This document shows, one piece after another, positions 1 to 10,226 of a stretch of DNA of 64,000 bases. This DNA comes from Oscheius onirici. Lineage: Eukaryota; Nematoda; Chromadorea; Rhabditida; Rhabditidae. The stretch spans positions 744,001-808,000 of the forward strand of contig OW051470.1 of NCBI GenBank assembly GCA_932521025.1, given 5' to 3'. Below the pieces are notes generated by a model, which had not been told where the DNA came from, ran no database searches, and was given only the letters and a program-made list of their open reading frames with translations. Every line of letters starts with the position of its first letter. Positions within the stretch are counted from its first letter, which is position 1. The position numbers and the translations under genes were made by a program.

Positions 1-78
1 GCCAGACAATCTTTTTCCACAAATTTAGCTCGCCCCGCCAGGCCTTCGACACATATATGACTACCGATAAGTTTTCTG

Positions 79-816
79 GGTTCTTGTGGAGTACATGGGC
101 GACTTCATCCATAATCCACAAAGTAAAGTAATAATTAGTCAATAACAAAAAGAATAGTAATAATTCTATTTATTTCATTTATTTGCTAATCACGTCTAAC
201 ATCGACGAGGGCATCTCTGAGAGTTTTCCATTCCTCAGCATTTCGTCTCCACCACATGTGTCCAACTTGCTCTCTTACTTCGTCTATCCATCTACACCGT
301 TGCCTTCCTGCTCGTCTTGTTCCTTGTCTAGGGATTCAGTCACTCGCTTTGCCCATCGTATTGGTTTCATCGAAGCGATTCGTTGAGCCCAGATGAGTTT
401 TTTGCTGATAGCTAGCTTGTTCCAATCTTTTAGCTTAGAGACTCGTCGCAATCGCTCATTCGTCCATCTATTTAGCAAAGACATTCCGAGAAGCCTTCTT
501 TCCATACTGTGCTACTTCCAGACAGTGTCTCTCTGTCCTATTGAGGCACCAGGTTTCAGCTTCAAACATCACGACCGGGGTAATCACTGATTCGAAAAAG
601 ATTCGAAATAGTAATAATAAGTTTAAACAAAAATTGAGCGATATTTCCTTGAATGTACAATCTCATTGGATGATCGTTGGCGCAGTTTTTCTGAGTCCAT
701 AGTTTTGTAGAAGTTGGATGGCGTCTACAGTGACACTTTATACCGTTTTTTGTACCACTTTTGTAACTTTACTTTGTCGATTATGGATGAAGTCGCCCAT
801 GTACTCCACAAGAACC
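79..816. mobile_element. TIR element with LINE reverse-transcriptase tail, left copy
   Basis: Both ends carry an inverted repeat of about 50 b beginning GGTTCTTGTGGAGTACATGG. The flanks are an 8-bp direct repeat, GTTTTCTG, at 71-78 and 817-824. An 8-bp duplication is usual for hAT and some other cut-and-paste elements; no transposase is present, so it is non-autonomous. Inside, on the minus strand (about 216-505), is the C-terminal end of a non-LTR reverse transcriptase ORF, recognisable by MERRLLGMSLLNRWTNE. A 4-b deletion relative to the copy at 20934-21675 shifts this fragment out of frame. The element lies wholly in an intron of the host gene. Confidence 0.85.
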
Positions 817-839
817 GTTTTCTGATCCACATTTTGCAG

Positions 840-2646
840 ATAAACCGATCGAAATTCGCACAGTATTAAAATCCTCCGGGCTTAAATCGAAAAAGATCCT
901 CTACAAGGGCGTCATAATGAGCGAAATTGATAAAGTGGTCGCCATCATTCACACAGGTCCCAACTCAGAAATCATTGATCGAGTAAGCGTTTAAAATAAA
1001 CAGCAGTAAGTAATGAGTTTAGGTAAGCATCATCGATACCTTCAAGCCTTACAACTTACGTCCCGAAAATAGGACAACATTTTTCGACAATCAGCACAAC
1101 TTCATTGTTGATTACTTGCCTGTCTTCAAGAAATTCAAACGTGGGAAGATGACAAGATTCTTCGGTGGAACCATTGTGCAACCTGACGGTGAGTGGGAGC
1201 AGCATTTATTAGATACAATCTATAAAAATTTGTATTTACTGGAAAACACGGTTTCAGGCCATGTTGCGAAAAAGTCTGCTACAGTGTTCAACGGAGGACT
1301 TGATGAAGGTTTGCGTACTATGATGGCCGTTAAATCGGAAAAACTGGTATGTTTCTATGCGAATTATTTAAGAGATGAATTCTTTTAGCAGTCAGATGAC
1401 TTGAAGGAAGTTGTGAAAAACAACCAGAATAAAAGCCTATACTTCGGTCTCAACGGAATTCAACCCTTGAAAGACATCTGCGCTTCTGAAGCTGACTTGT
1501 CTAATGTTGCTGCTGTTTACGTCCAAAACTTTATGGACCCGTTCTGGCCTCGAAGACAAGTAGACCCTACTGATCTCGAACGAATTAGCTTTCTTTGGAG
1601 AAAAGTTATAGGAGAAGGATATCCGAGTAAGCCAAATTGAAAAAACTCACGGAATTTTCCAAAGATTTTCTCAAGAATGTCGTAAATCTCCTTTTACAGA
1701 TCTTCTCGAGCTAGTGTCTGCGTTGGACCAAGAAAATGTGTATTTTTTTGGGCCACGGATTTACTACTTCCCCAAACTACCGGTCAATAGCATCCTGTAC
1801 AACAACGCTCCTTGGAGGCTGCCAAAAAAGAACATCTACGCTGCACTGGAAAAAAAGGCCGACATTGAAAAGTTTTACAATCTGATGCTGTAAGTTTACA
1901 ACAATTCTTGAAGTGTAATGTTCTTCAGCCAGCCTTTTCCGCAATATCCGCAATGCCAACTCACAATCTACACATATATGACCGTTGGAGTTTGCAAGAA
2001 ACTTCTGAAGCATCTATTCAAGTCCAGGATATCATTCGACAAGAAAAATAAAGACTCAAGTGAGAATACTCGTATTAAAAATAGCGGTTTAAAAGATAAC
2101 ACAATTCCCAAAATTCGAATATTCGAAGGACATCATTGTGAAACATTGCTGCGGGTTTTAGTTCGATCTTCAAACTGGGATGCTAAAAATGTCAATTTCA
2201 GAGCTGGAAATGATCCATTGCGAAGTCGTTCATCTAGAAAAAGACAAGGAAAGTTCTTTTTCTGAAATCTGCTTTGATAAGATGAAACTAAGTAAGAAAT
2301 CAAAGACTTCAATTTCTGAAGCTGACCTTTACCTTGTACCAGACGACTTCCAGTTCAATATGAAATTGGATAACAAGGGAGATCTTCAATTGATCTCCAC
2401 CTTCAAAGACAATCAAGGTATGTGTTGTATTTTTAATCCGCAAAATGATTCTCAGGACTGGATGAAAACAGGATCGTGCCAGAAAGAATTGCTCTATTCA
2501 CCGGAAATGAGGAGGAACGCCAAGCAGTGATGGATCTTTTGAGAGGATCGTACATCGCTGTCGACTCCTTCGCTGTCGACTCCGATTTGAAAACAAACAC
2601 AGAAGTTCTCCTGTTGCAAAAGTGGAACCCTCCCAGAAACTCCTAA
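840..2646 (+). CDS. uncharacterised multi-exon gene, 3' part (duplicate copy)
   Basis: I do not recognise the family. Nine in-phase exons can be drawn: 840-982, 1023-1188, 1258-1346, 1389-1626, 1700-1889, 1929-2086, 2202-2417 and 2456-2646, with the 5' exons beyond the window. All junctions follow GT-AG and keep frame. Visible stretches include FFGGTIVQPDG, FMDPFWPRRQVDPTDLERI and the C-terminal part with IALFTGNEEERQAV. No signal peptide or membrane segment is visible in this part. It duplicates the gene at 19116-25689. Here the C-terminus reads LLLQKWNPPRNS instead of LLLQKNEEG, because a deletion fused the last codons to DNA that lies about 200 b downstream in the other copy. There is also a short SFAVDSD duplication. 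It may still be expressed, but the tail was altered by the rearrangement. Confidence 0.7.
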
Positions 2647-2669
2647 ACAATTAGTAAATTCAAACAAAT

Positions 2670-3060
2670 TTATCGTCTTCTTATAAACAATCTCTTAATT
2701 GCCGTCCTCAAATACGTCCCCGAAATACAGTAAACCCAACATTTTGATCCCCGGATGGCAGGAGCCATCGCTAACAGGAATCTAGCAATGTCACTGTCCC
2801 ATCCAGAAACGGTATTGTAGATCGTGGTCTGGCAGATGAGACAAGCACTGAGGACGATAAAGTTCAGAGCTATGTAGACTTCCACTTTTTGACGACGGGT
2901 CTGGATGCGACGAGGTTGAGGAATTGGGGCTTGGATGGTCGAGTTCTGGTAATGGGATTTTTCTGTCCCTCTGTCTTTTTCACCTCAACTGCCGTTGTTG
3001 TCTGTTTAGCCGTAATTACCGTCTTATTCTGCGAAGAATTTTCTGGAGAGTTTGACCGTA
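2670..3060 (-). pseudogene. truncated GPCR copy (last exons only)
   Basis: This is the reverse-strand copy of the final two exons of the GPCR at 17696-18865. It includes the sixth and seventh membrane segments (around FIVLSACLICQTTIYNT and RFLLAMAPAI) and ends FIRRR-stop at 2670. The upstream exons are absent: the sequence breaks inside exon 5, at a GAGTTTGACC junction, and continues as DNA that matches 24587-24790. With no start and only a quarter of the receptor it cannot encode a GPCR. Confidence 0.85.
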
Positions 3061-3260
3061 TTCTCTGGAGAGCTACAAGGCCACGATCGCAGAGTTCATT
3101 GCCAATCCAACTGGCAAAGTTTGGAAAGGAAGACTGAGTTCTGGAAGCAAGAAGAAGTGAAAGTTTTGTTGTTTACTCATTTTCTTGGCTTTAATGTTTG
3201 TTCACTGATTGGCTTTTGACGCATAAATACCATGTTGACTGGAAGCTTGGAACTGGGACA
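3031..3260. repeat. junction segment shared with 24587-24810 (inverted)
   Basis: About 200 b here match, in reverse complement, 24587-24810. The first 30 b (GAAGAATTTTCTGGAGAGTT region) also match GPCR exon 5 at about 18480-18512. The same 30 b therefore belong to three loci and mark a rearrangement breakpoint. The segment ends in GGGACAGAG-type purine repeats. Confidence 0.8.
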
Positions 3261-5126
3261 GAGGGACAGAGACAGAGAGACAAAAAAGGTAGTGAAAAGA
3301 GATCAATGTCTGCCTCCCCTTGCCCCCACTCGATCACAAAAAGATGTCTCCGGCTACCGTATTTGAAGCTAGACCTGGCTCTGGGCCGGGCCCGGGCCGG
3401 CCCGCCTTGGCCTGGTACCCAGACTTGGCCGTCGGACCGGGATCAGTCGAAAAATGACCAACAATGAAGCTATTATAGGGCATTTTAGCGTATTTTAGAA
3501 CTAAATAAAAGAAGAGTAACAACATTATATTTGGCTGACATTTTTTCACCAAAAATGATGAAAAAATGCACATTTTTGTCAAAAAACATCTCTTTTTCTA
3601 AAAAATTTCAATGGGCCGGCCAGCGGGCCGGGATTTTCAGGCCCGGCCTATTCGAAACTATCGGAAGCCATTTGAGGCTATCGTATTTGATCATTCGTTT
3701 ATTCTTGGCATGTCCACTTTTTTTCCACACGAATGTCGGGCAGCTTCTCACTCCATGGTACACATCCAAATTGGCGTAATTAATGCGTCAGCGCCGACAA
3801 AACAACTTTTTTAAGGGAGGGCTTCTCCCCGATCTGATGCTTAAAACTAGACGCGTCATATGGTCTCTTATCGGCTGGCGATCGAACTGAATAGGCTTGG
3901 CTTGAACCCCAGACGCACCGGGTTGAAAACTGTTAAAATCGGGTTTCTTTAACCATATTGGATTAGAGACTGGAAGACCACCTGCAAAACGTGCGAGAAT
4001 TTGATTTATGGAGGCTGACAGGATCAGAACACAGAGGTTGAGGCTGAGTCTCTCTGAAACCAGAACCTCCGTGAAAATGAAAGTCAGTCCGTGAGACAAT
4101 TGCAATTGGATATTATCAGAGGGAAAAAAGTGGTCAGACTGGACCGCGATTGGGACTATTCAAGCTCATAAACAGTCCAATTGACAACATTTTGTCAAGC
4201 GATTTGGACCGCCGAATTTTCTAACCATGATAATCGAGTATCTTCTTCATAGAGTCGAGACTGGTCTCCCTCTGACCAGTGAAAAAACTTCACTTTCTTT
4301 GCGCCTCTCCAGTGGAGATCAGAACTAGAAAAACTTGTCCAATAGAGTTTGGCAGTAATGTGAATGCTTGGAAGTTTATGCCTCTCAGTCTCTCTGACTC
4401 TCTGACCCACTGACTCTTAGATTCTCTGTCTCTTTTACTCTCTCGCTCTCTGACCTTTTGACTCTCTCACTATCGCTTTCTGACTCTCTGATTCGTTGAC
4501 TCACCGAATCTATGACTTTCTGGCTATCGGACTCTCTAACTCTCCCACCTCTCTGTTTCTCTGACTATGATTCCCTGGCTCTCTGACTCTCTCTAGAAAT
4601 CTGTCCAATCTTAATTGGCAGCGCTTGACTCACAGTCCAGTAGCCCGACTGTGAGTCTATCCCGATCCCAATCTCGACTTTTTCTCTCTTATTGTCATTG
4701 GACCGTGACTACAAAAGAACTGGTACCCTTGACTCTCTTAAATTCCTTCCAGCCCAAAGTTCCGGAAGCTTATCCATACCTGACATCTAACGATCCCCAA
4801 AAAGCTGTTTATCTTCACTTTTCTTGAGTTTAGAGAGGAAAAGTGAGACTCTCCGTATAAATAAGGGACCTTTCACTGGAACGTTTCCCTTTGCAGTGTT
4901 ATTCCTCTCCTGTAGAGACACACTTTCTCCCAATGAACAAAATTTCTACCGTACCCTTTTTCCTCCTCTTTCAATCTTTGACTCACTTCTAATTTTGTCC
5001 TTTTTCCTGTTCGTTCGCGATCCAATTAACTAGAGGTGTGTGGTTTGTCCAAGACCTGATGTTACAGAGCGAGCGCCCGTGGCAGAGAGAAAAGAGGGAG
5101 GTTCTTTGCCCAGAGATTCGACAAAG
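3261..5126. other. gene-free repeat-rich spacer
   Basis: No convincing exon chain is seen. About 3363-3655 holds a GC-rich palindromic repeat built from GGGCCGGGCCCGGGCCGG-type motifs, related to 14106-14430. About 4381-4600 is a degenerate CTCTGACTCT / CTCTCTGACT microsatellite. 4820-5120 is probably the promoter and 5' UTR of the warthog-like gene; ATATAAATAAGG-like A/T sequence lies near 4855. Confidence 0.5.
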
Positions 5127-8100
5127 ATGCAACGGTGGCTGCTGCAGGTAGCTCCCCTTCTCCTTATTTCATCACTTCCTGTCACTTTCTCTGCCTACTG
5201 CGGAACTTCTTCCATTCCTTTTTCAGTGGAGGTAAGTCTAGTTACTCTCTCAGTTTGTGACTCTCTTGCTCTGATGACTCTGGTTCTTTCTGTGACTCCA
5301 AACTCTCTGATTCCTTGATTCTCTAATTTTTTGACTATGTGACTCTCTTACTCTCTAACTCCCTGATTGTCTAATTCTCTCAGCTTCTCAGTTTCTGACT
5401 GTGACTCTCTGTCACTGCCATTCCCTCCTTCAGGTTCTTCCCGACACTTCTACAGTACTAGGTTGTGCCAGACCGAGGACAGGCTGTTATGGATGGGAAC
5501 CACTGTCAGGAGATCCCGCCAGTAGAGATGAAATGTTCCAGACGTGAGTCAACTGACGTTATCTGATAGTGAAGACATTTGTTCAGAGGTCCTTCTGGTC
5601 AACCGGACGGTTTCATGAGAACTGGAGAGGCTAGAATCCTTCCCTTCCTTCAGCAACAACAGCAGATTTCGGTAAGAGTTTTTGGATCAAAAATGTGCTG
5701 AGAGAGGATCAGAAAGTAGTATAAATTACCCTAGTTGAAAACGAGCTTTTTTTTACCGACAATGAGCGTCCTTGGAAAACCATGTTTATGAGTAACAATA
5801 CTGTCATAAAAGATGTAATAACTTTTTTCCCTCTAGTTCAATAGGTAACTGCTTACGCGCCTCTTTGTCACGGAGAGGAGGATGTATTATCCGAGGTCCT
5901 GAGAATTTATGACTGTTCGAAAATGTCAGCCTAAAACAGGCGAGTGTTATGCGAAAGAGGTTACTATTTTTTAGGCAAGGGAGAAAGGTACTTTTATGAT
6001 ACACAGCACAATTTTCAGTGTCCATAAACTCAAGTAGAGAAGTTTGTTTGAAATCTTTAATTAAGCAAAGGACTTGTTAATTTATGTAGAATTTAGTTGA
6101 CGTTAACTTTGCTTGCTTGAACGTTTCTTTCTAAAATGGTCAGGTTAGAGAATCATGGAAATATAGGTATCACGATGTAAACAAAAAAGGTAACTAAATT
6201 TTATAACAGTTTGCCTAATTGTAGTGTTTTACTTCATCTATTGGCTTTTGGAATATTGTGTCCTTGTATCATAGGAGTACCACTTTTTTATAAGAAAAAG
6301 TAGATAAATTCGTGTTTTGACCATATCTCTTCCTCTCCCAATTAAATCCCCCGCTGGCGCTAATGTCCGTGAGAGTAGATTAGCTGCCACTGTCTCCAGT
6401 AGTTGAAGCAGAGCCGGTTTCTCTCACTTGATTTTTGGGGCTTTGGCCTCATCCCGAACGTTGCCAAATTATGCGCTTATAATTAACGGAGAGGGGAGAC
6501 AAATATCGGTTTGTGCGTTCGCGCTCCCTTTTTAATGGATCACCGAACGTGAATTTGGTGACTTTATGCCTCTTGGCGGCAAGGTCCTAAAACAAGGAAT
6601 GGCTTTGGGAAAAGGAAGGAGAAAGGGACAGCTGTTTTCTTATATAGAGCCTTACTATTTTTCCTTCAGGTTTGCATGGCTGCCGGCTACGGAGGCTGTC
6701 AACAGGACCAATGGGTTGGTGGACTGTACCGTCAGCCTGATGGAGGGTATTTTCCCCATTTTTTCGGACTCACTTCTTATTCAGAATTTCCATGACATGT
6801 TGTACTTACCCTCCCCTTTTCAACTCTGAAGATCGCGGAACTGCCCAACTCCACAGGGGAGAAATCTTCATTGGCGGAGAGATGGATCAAAATACTTTTG
6901 ACTACGTTCAAAACGTAACGGAAGTTAGAGGGAATGATGGACAAGTCGACCATTATGATGTCCATGTAAGGAGGTTCAGCTGTATTCCACCACAGCCGAT
7001 GCCTACACCGGAACAGTTGACAGCCATGGCTCCGCCACCAGTTCAGCAAGTTTACCAACCGGCAGTGGTGGTGAGTTAGAGAGAGAAACAGAGTACCGTA
7101 AAACCTCTATTAGAAGCCCCCCCCCCCCCCCTTACGCAAAATACGCAATTACGTACTCACGTTTTTTGTGGTCAAGACGGCATTTTCTGACTTTGTGATG
7201 TTCTGCAAAGTTGTAGCCCCTGACGTCCTCTACAACTTTACAGAACACCAAAAAGCTGGAAAATGTCGTCTTGACTGTGAAAAACGTGAATACGTAATTA
7301 CGTATCTTTCATAAGGGGGGCTTCTAATAGAGGTTTTCGGTACGTTCCTAATCAGTCCAGTTTCAGCCCCAATCCTCCTACAGCGGTGGAAGCAGCTATT
7401 ATGTGAGTCTTTAAAACCACATTTTCTGTCCCAACCTTTACCAGCTTACGATCTCTGAAATATCCGCTTGGCAATCTTTCCGAAAATCTGACAGTCAACA
7501 GGTGTCAGGACATCGTTCAAGCTAGCTGAAGAATAGATAAAATGCGGAGATATGGGCTGGTGAAAAGACGGTGTTGCATATTTTTAGAGAGGGAAATTTG
7601 GTGATGGGAACAGAGACTTAACCTGTCCGATCCGACCAGTTTTTGTACCGAGAACATAAGAACACTTGACTCTCTTCTAACTCGAGACCGGTCGGCTTCT
7701 AGCCCCCCTAACTGGACCATTGGACCAAAACATACCCGAAATTTTAGTGTCCAGCCGGACCTGGCTGCTCCATGATGCAATGCTTTGCCGCTGACTCCAC
7801 TGTAAGACTTCAAAGCGGTGAGGTAGTCAGGATGGATGAACTGAACATGAACTCGTGGATCAAGAGTCCTAACTGGAACAAAGGGGTGAAGATCAATGTT
7901 CCTTTGAGTGGATGGCTTCATAGGGAACCGGAGGAGACGGCAGAGTTCTTGGTGTAAGTGGGGGACAGTGACAGTGACAGAATCTTTTTTCAGAATTCGA
8001 ACCGAGTCCGGCAAGAAGCTCAAGATCACTCATGACCACTACATCCACCGAGCCGAGTGCATTATGAATGGAAGTACTCCGCCTACTGAGCAGATTGTTG

Positions 8101-8656
8101 CTGGAAAGCTGGCAGTCGGAGACTGCCTCATGGAAGAGGTTGAGGGAACGGAGAGTCTATCAGTCATTCATATTGTTTCTATTGACAAGGTCACGGAGAA
8201 GGGAATCTATGCACCGCTGTCTGATAAGGGAAATGTACGTTTTTGAATAGTATGAAAGGGTGTGTGAACTGCCGAGTCTGTGGCTAAAATTTTGAAGCGA
8301 CGACGAAATGAAGTGTGAACTGTGGAGTCTGTGACTCAAAATTTGAGCCCTCAAAAAGGCATGATGTATGAACTTTAGAGCCTGTAGTCTTTGAGCTAAT
8401 TATTTTTTAATTTTTTTTTTAGCTCATGGTCGACGGAATCGCTGTCTCTTGCCACTCCCAATACGAGGACAACACTCTTATTCAGACATTCCTTTCGGTA
8501 ATTTTATGCATTTTTTCGCCTAATTATAGTCTCTTCCAGAAAATTATCACCTGTCAAGAGGGAGATATGTCTATTCGTTGCAATTTCGAGAAATCGACTG
8601 TCGAACTTCTGATTCAAATGATGAGGCTCGTCGTCCCGACCAGTGCATTCTTTTAA
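5127..8656 (+). CDS. wrt: warthog-type hedgehog-related protein with Hint domain
   Basis: This is a secreted hedgehog-related protein of the nematode Warthog class, thought to act outside the cell in cuticle and epithelial biology. Ten exons (5127-5231, 5434-5543, 5587-5671, 6670-6746, 6785-7070, 7367-7402, 7748-7953, 7994-8234, 8423-8497, 8540-8656) give 445 aa, all in phase. Residues 1-23 form a signal peptide. The Wart domain follows, with YCGTSSIPFSVEVLPDT and VLGCARPRTGCYGW, then a CCTY motif. A P/Q/S-rich linker leads to the Hint domain, which begins CFAADSTV and has the TxxH motif in KLKITHDHYIH. In hedgehog proteins this domain self-cleaves before the Cys and attaches sterol. The Hint core looks complete, so autoprocessing is plausible. 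The intron at 7071-7366 contains a MITE. I cannot say which wrt paralogue it is. Confidence 0.93.
7094..7342. mobile_element. MITE in warthog intron, TA target duplication
   Basis: This is a 245-b palindromic element flanked by TA on both sides. The ends read CCGTAAAACCTCTATTAGAAGC and its inverse GCTTCTAATAGAGGTTTTCGG, next to poly-C / poly-G runs and ACGTAATTACGT-type arms. Its centre is the GCAAAGTTGTAG ... CTACAACTTT fold-back also found at 10.7, 22.6, 25.0 and 55.6 kb. TA duplication is usual for Tc1/mariner-type MITEs. Confidence 0.8.
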
Positions 8657-9049
8657 ATTTACCACTATTGTTTAGAACGTGAATTCGTGACGGGCTTTAA
8701 GCGAGACTTATCCTGTTTCAAAAACAGTCTTTCCCTCCATTTTTTGGTTACGATTTGTTTATTTTAACTATTTATTGTGTACTGTACTTTGATGAAGAAT
8801 ATTTATCGGCCGGAGAAAACAGAGAGGTTTACAAGTTTTCCATCTTCCCGTTTACCCATAAGCCTGTTGAAAAACCTACGTTTAATTACGACGAAGCACG
8901 TCTTGAAATGGTAGGCACGGTTTTCCAAAGAAAACATTCAAAATCATCTTTGCCACGTAACAGTCAAGATTCTCGCAAATAAAAAGTGTGGTAGTGTCCA
9001 CGTGGCGATAAGAGAGGGTCTCACTCGACCTTACCGCTGCTTACTTTCC
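8657..9049. other. intergenic, no gene recognised
   Basis: This begins just after the warthog stop. It contains an open stretch at about 8755-8982 with protein-like composition (FDEEYLSAGENREVYKF), but no recognisable family and no clear splice partners. It could be a decayed exon. CGTGACGGGCTTTAAGC near 8687 resembles the dispersed CGTGACGGGACC motif. Confidence 0.35.
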
Positions 9050-9578
9050 ATGAGTTCTAGGGAATATCCAGAGGATCTGGATATGGATCTGTTTATGGCA
9101 GCGGAAGAGGAAAGAAGCAGTCATTCCATGATGTCAGAATATCTGGACATAGAAGCTGAGGAACAGGCTGAGGTGAGTCAACAGTTTCGAACAACCCTTT
9201 TTGCCTAGTCCCCAATACATATAACAAACATGATGCACAATAAAATAATCTGCTTATAAGTTTTTTAACTCACAGAGGTCATTAGATTTTGCTCGCTTAT
9301 CAAGAAAGTTGCAGAACGTTGTCAACACAAGACGAGAAGTCATCAGACAACGGGATCAAGTCGCTGATAACATCGATGCCTTGAATCAGCAAGAAGCCAT
9401 AATGCTTGCAAGAATTAGAGAACTGACAGAAGCCATGACACTTCGAGATGAGCAACGACGTGAGCAACAAGACGAAACGTCTCAAAGTGAACCCTCTACG
9501 CCAGTACAACCACAATCTCAATCAGTCAACGTACCAGTTAGAAGTACAGTCAGGGAAGAGTCAGAAAATACGCAGTAA
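9050..9578 (+). CDS. small coiled-coil hypothetical protein
   Basis: Two exons, 9050-9172 and 9276-9578, join in phase to give 141 aa. The N-terminus is acidic (MSSREYPEDLDMDLFMAAEE). The middle is a predicted coiled coil of about 60 residues (LQNVVNTRREVIRQRDQVAD onward, rich in E, R, Q and L). The C-terminus is Q/S/P-rich. No family is recognised, and the heptad content alone does not suggest a function. The TTTCCATGAG start context is ordinary. It could be a real small gene or an ORF left by a mobile element. A second short open stretch (MSRKRILDYARPRQFDRQW, about 9645-9743) follows and could be an alternative last exon. Confidence 0.4.
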
Positions 9579-10226
9579 ATATTTGTCTTTTTGTCTTCTT
9601 CTAATTGAGATCTAGATTTATTGTTTATGGCTTACAGTTTGACTCATATGAGCAGAAAACGAATCTTGGATTATGCGCGACCGCGACAATTTGACCGACA
9701 GTGGGTTGATGCCTGGAACCGTTATGAAAACATGGATAAATAATATATCTCTTTTTAACGACCTGGAGCTAAAAGTAGGAAAAAAAAGGACACTCTGGAG
9801 ATGTTTATCGATTGCTGACAAAATTGAGAGAATCGGTCATGATGACACGGAATTGTATCCACTGTATACCTTGAGACATTTTTAGTCCCGTGATTTTTAC
9901 TCCTCCTTATTGGCTCAAAAACTTCTGAACTATTCCCGATACGGCATCTTTCCCTTAGATTTTCGCCCGCGGAAGAATCGCACATGGGCCATTCTTCCGC
10001 TAACGATTAGCCAAGATGTATGCTTATGGTCGCATGTCTATTTTTTTTCGCACCGCTCCACGCACCACAGTTCATTTTCCTCGTCAAAGATGTACTGTGT
10101 CGCTTCACCCAATGAGCCAAACACTTCAAAATCTTTATGTGTTCCTGTTTTCAAATAGACATGAGAGGTACATAAAACGGCATAGATAACGATATGTAAC
10201 TGAATTCTAAAATTTAAAAACCTAGG
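9579..10226. other. intergenic, unexplained open stretches
   Basis: Several open stretches of 60-80 codons on both strands overlap here without splice logic or recognisable domains. I see no supported gene. The nuclear receptor's 3' end lies at the right edge on the minus strand. Confidence 0.35.

Larger units (their letters stand above)
1..3060. repeat. left arm of a large inverted duplication
   Basis: This arm is nearly identical, in reverse orientation, to about 18478-21759. It extends off the left edge of the window. It carries, in order, part of an intron with the 738-b mobile element, eight exons of an uncharacterised gene, and the last exons of a GPCR gene on the opposite strand. Compared with the other arm it lacks about 210 b between the two genes (18900-19110 of the right arm), and the gene C-terminus is changed as a result. 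Small differences include a 4-b deletion inside the mobile element and scattered substitutions, so the duplication is recent but not brand new. Homology to the right arm stops at about 3060. Confidence 0.92.

Noticed and set aside
4381..4600. CRISPR-like or regulatory tandem array
   Set aside because: It is a simple CTCTGACT microsatellite with no spacers, typical of this genome.
7517..8029. 170-codon minus-strand ORF
   Set aside because: It is antisense to the Hint-domain exons of the warthog gene, whose plus-strand frame is recognised by family motifs.
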